NCBI GenBank assembly: GCA_036768485.1
Contig: JAVLUZ010000081.1
Coordinates: 248,001-312,000 of the forward strand
DNA: 64,000 nucleotides
Direction of reading: 5' to 3'
Source: Mermis nigrescens
Lineage: Eukaryota; Nematoda; Enoplea; Mermithida; Mermithidae
Numbering within the stretch: the stretch's first letter is position 1; each line of letters starts with the position of its first letter. Positions 61,486-64,000 of this stretch are shown in pieces. The translations under genes were made by a program, and so were the position numbers. Below the pieces are notes generated by a model, which was not told where the DNA came from, did not search any database, and saw only the letters and a program-made list of their open reading frames with translations.

Positions 61486-61911
61486 CAGTGTTTTTGTTTT
61501 GTACAAGGTCCGTTTGTACATGTACAAAGATGGTTCCTAAAAGTCTTTGTACATTTTGTACACACAAATTTTTGGGTACTATTATATGGTACAGTAGCGA
61601 TTTTAGTGTGGCAAAAACAGACTAATTCAACCCTTGGTAGTGTCTCATTTCTGGGTTTCTGAGGGCAATAATCACTGATAATCGTCTCAAAACGGCGAAA
61701 TTTGATATTTTTCCTTTCAAAATTCAATTTCTGACATTATAAAGATACAATACACAATTACTCATTTCGGCGCTAAGTGCCGAAAATTTTTACGAATTTC
61801 AAACCTTTTTTGCAGTTTTTGCCTTTCCAAAAATCTTTGTACGTGTACAAAGACGGTCCCAAAAGGATTTGTACATCGGGAAAAATCTTTACCGAATACA
61901 AAAAAACCGTG
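61486..61911 (+). mobile_element. hAT-like family A element
   Basis: The ends are CAGTGTTTTTGTTTTGTAC and ATACAAAAAAACCGTG. CTCTGCAC precedes it, and GTCTGCAC follows two bases after the end, a near-TSD. Confidence 0.78.
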
Positions 61912-62384
61912 CAGTCTGCACCGAATTATCCATTTCCTTTTTTGTTTTTCTTAGCAAAACACAAACATTAAATACAAAGTCAAAAGTTAAGAAATTGTTT
62001 GTCGATGGAATGGTAAGAAATCACTTGTACAGATAGTTTAAACGATGGAGATTTGTTTTGTATGATAATAAAATGAAGTGAAAATTTTTTGAAATTTTTT
62101 AAACAGTTTTTCTTCGCCATTGTGTAGAGCTCGCCAAGATACGGAAAAATGCCTTCATTTCAGCCCATCTCCAAATAATTCTCGAGATATCTGACTTAAA
62201 AAATTTCCGCCCCCCCTTCCGCCGAAATAAAATCCTGAATATGGACCAGTATCCGAGTATCCAAAAATTAGGCAACCTTTTTCGAAAAGTGACCAACCAA
62301 CCTAAAAATTGGATGCCGCAACGGGGCTTCGGCCATTGCCCAGGTATATGCAATGGTGAATTTAATTGAGGGCGCTAAAGGTAC

Positions 62385-62726
62385 GGCCACCTCCTTTCTC
62401 CCATTGACCAAAAATATTTGCGAGATAAAGAATGGATAAGCAATTTGCAATGATGTTTGGCCGTCAGTGACCATAACTTCTCAAATTTTTGCGGCGCTAC
62501 GCTCCGGATGATAATTCACTTACTGACATTTATTTACTTTCTTGGCGACATGGGAAGTTATCGCTTTTTTGTATTCGGCAAAGATTTTTTCCCGATGTAC
62601 AAAGACTTTCGGGACCGTCTTTGTAGATGTACAAAGATTTTCGGAAGACAAAAACCGCCAAAAAGGTCTGAAATTCGCAAATTTTTCGCGCTTCGCGCCG
62701 TAATGAGGAATTGTGTGTCCTATATA
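62385..62726 (-). mobile_element. Truncated copy of the B-with-nested-A compound element
   Basis: 62390-62550 matches 59255-59411 (ACCAAAAATATTT, GAGATAAAGAATGGAT, GACATTTATTTACTTTCTTGGCGAC). It passes into the family A element at the same base position, then stops at 62726 where another hAT-like terminus begins. Confidence 0.7.
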
Positions 62727-62830
62727 CAGTGATCGACCGGGTACCCGGGCCCGGCCGGTCATAGCAGGCCCGGGCCCGGGCCCGGCTGAAAACCACCGGG
62801 CCTCAACCGGGCCTCAAATAATTATCGTTA
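62727..62830 (+). mobile_element. hAT-like terminus with CCCGGG repeats, partial
   Basis: It begins CAGTGATCGACCGGGTACCC and has several GGCCCGGGC runs, very GC-rich for this genome. The far end was not found. Confidence 0.45.
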
Positions 62831-64000
62831 ATATTTTAGACGTTTACTATTTCAGCTGTTGTCCGTATTTCTTATGAATTTGCTAGCCTGTGATTCTATT
62901 TAAATCCATTTGCCTTACTTCTGCCCACCTGCTCATTATCATATACTTGTCAACTTCATATGTGCATTCATCTTCTATACAACGCTTCAATCAGAGGCGT
63001 AGCCAGGATTTTGGTTCGGGGGGCATACACAAAAAATTTTTTAAGACTAATTTTGCATTGAATGTTAGTAACGTTATGTACCTATAATAAAACTGAGTTT
63101 TTCGACCTTTAGTAGTGTAGCCTAGCTAATTTATGGGTTTCTGACAATCAGAAATACAAAAATGTTAATCAGCGCGAAACGCCGGAAATTTTTGAAATTT
63201 TTACCGTTTTCATGTAGAATTTACGGTCTTTTAATTGACAAACAGTTCGGAAATCATAAGAGGCGCAAAGCACCAAGGAATTTAGTAATCTTTTACTGTC
63301 CTTAACATTTTGTAGCCTGTGAATACTAATATTCTGTGATATTTTGCCTGATTTAGGCTATTAAACGCAATGCTGAAGCTTTACAAAAAGAAAGAACAAT
63401 AACCAGCAGCGCCATGCGCCGGAAAATTTTGACGTTTTAGCTCTTTAAACACAATTTATACCGCTTAAATCATACAGAACAGACAAATTAATTTCGGCGA
63501 ACCCTTTTTCCTTTTCGTCCTCCCAAAAATCTCGCTGCACATGTACAACGAGATTTTACGGCGGGGGGGCTGCGGTGGCGCGCTCAATCGCCCCCTAGAA
63601 AATTTTGTAAAAAAGCACTTTAATGTTAAATACTATCGCTAAAATTTTCGCAAAATCGGCCAAATCTCGGTTCTAAATTAAGCCCAAAACACTTAAAATT
63701 GATGAAGTCCTACATTGTACAAGATTTCTGAGCTGAAATGCGCTTTTCGACCTCTGCTAAGTATAAAGCGCAGCAAAGGGTGCTGCCAATAAGATATAAA
63801 AAAGATGTATCAATGACAATTTTGTTCTTATCGTTTTCAGGCCCATTTGTGGCCTTCTTATTAACAAGATATAATTCAGAAAACAGAAAATGCGCAAAAA
63901 CATAAGAAAATTTGGCCATTCCTTTCATTTAAAATAGGATTATGTGTCCTGTCCTTGTAAAGAAAGACAAACAAAGCAAAGAATAGACAAACTGGTACAC
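62831..64000. other. AT-rich end of window with worn repeats
   Basis: 63090-63620 contains family A-like phrases (GAGTTTTTCGACC, GTAGTGTAGCCTAGCTAATTT) and GCGCC words. No exon was recognised. Confidence 0.4.

Overview
This window is AT-rich animal genomic DNA, most likely from an invertebrate. No microbial gene organisation is present. One protein-coding gene on the + strand crosses most of the window as small exons with GT/AG boundaries, separated by introns of about 0.1 to 13 kb that are packed with transposons. I identified 14 exons between 3413 and 48961, about 711 codons. All 13 exon junctions are phase-compatible. From exon 5 onward the product is clearly a Rho guanine-nucleotide exchange factor of the RhoGEF2/LARG/PDZ-RhoGEF type: a complete C1 zinc finger (exons 5-6), a basic and Ser-rich linker, a complete DH domain (exons 9-14) and the first strands of the PH domain. 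The rest of the PH domain was not found and probably lies beyond the window. Exons 1-3 encode a rhodanese-homology domain most like that of USP8, where an RGS-like domain would be expected in this family. If exon 3 really splices to exon 4, the architecture rhodanese-C1-DH-PH is unusual.

The intron between exons 3 and 4 holds an 11.8 kb LTR retrotransposon on the - strand (7709-19514), Ty3/gypsy-type by its integrase and reverse transcriptase. The two LTRs are almost identical, so the insertion looks young. It has a tRNA-Leu primer-binding site, a polypurine tract and two long intact ORFs. The gene order is odd: Gag, then (in the -1 frame, reachable through a T TTT TTG slippery site) an unknown acidic/basic region, an envelope-like membrane glycoprotein with signal peptide and C-terminal anchor, and only then protease, reverse transcriptase, RNase H and integrase. 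Env therefore sits upstream of, and in frame with, Pol rather than downstream as in errantiviruses and retroviruses.

The other introns contain many non-autonomous elements. Several have exact or near-exact 8-bp target duplications and YARNG-type ends, typical of hAT elements (338-599, 23628-23792, 24350-25106, 43283-44507 with 43523-43720 nested, 53077-53236, 59210-60206 with 59412-59856 nested). Others are a MITE family with about 190-bp terminal inverted repeats, a probable non-autonomous Helitron (about 47077-48449), tRNA-derived SINE copies next to a 17-base assembly gap (50206-50222), a decayed reverse-transcriptase element (about 1085-2940, - strand), and a 2.6-2.7 kb repeat present in opposite orientations at 3690-6375 and 29345-31960. 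Satellites and minisatellites include a 1.6 kb CCAACCTTTTT array.

From 48962 to the end I found no further exon; that 15 kb is almost entirely repeats. All homology statements come from reading motifs by eye, since no database search was possible.
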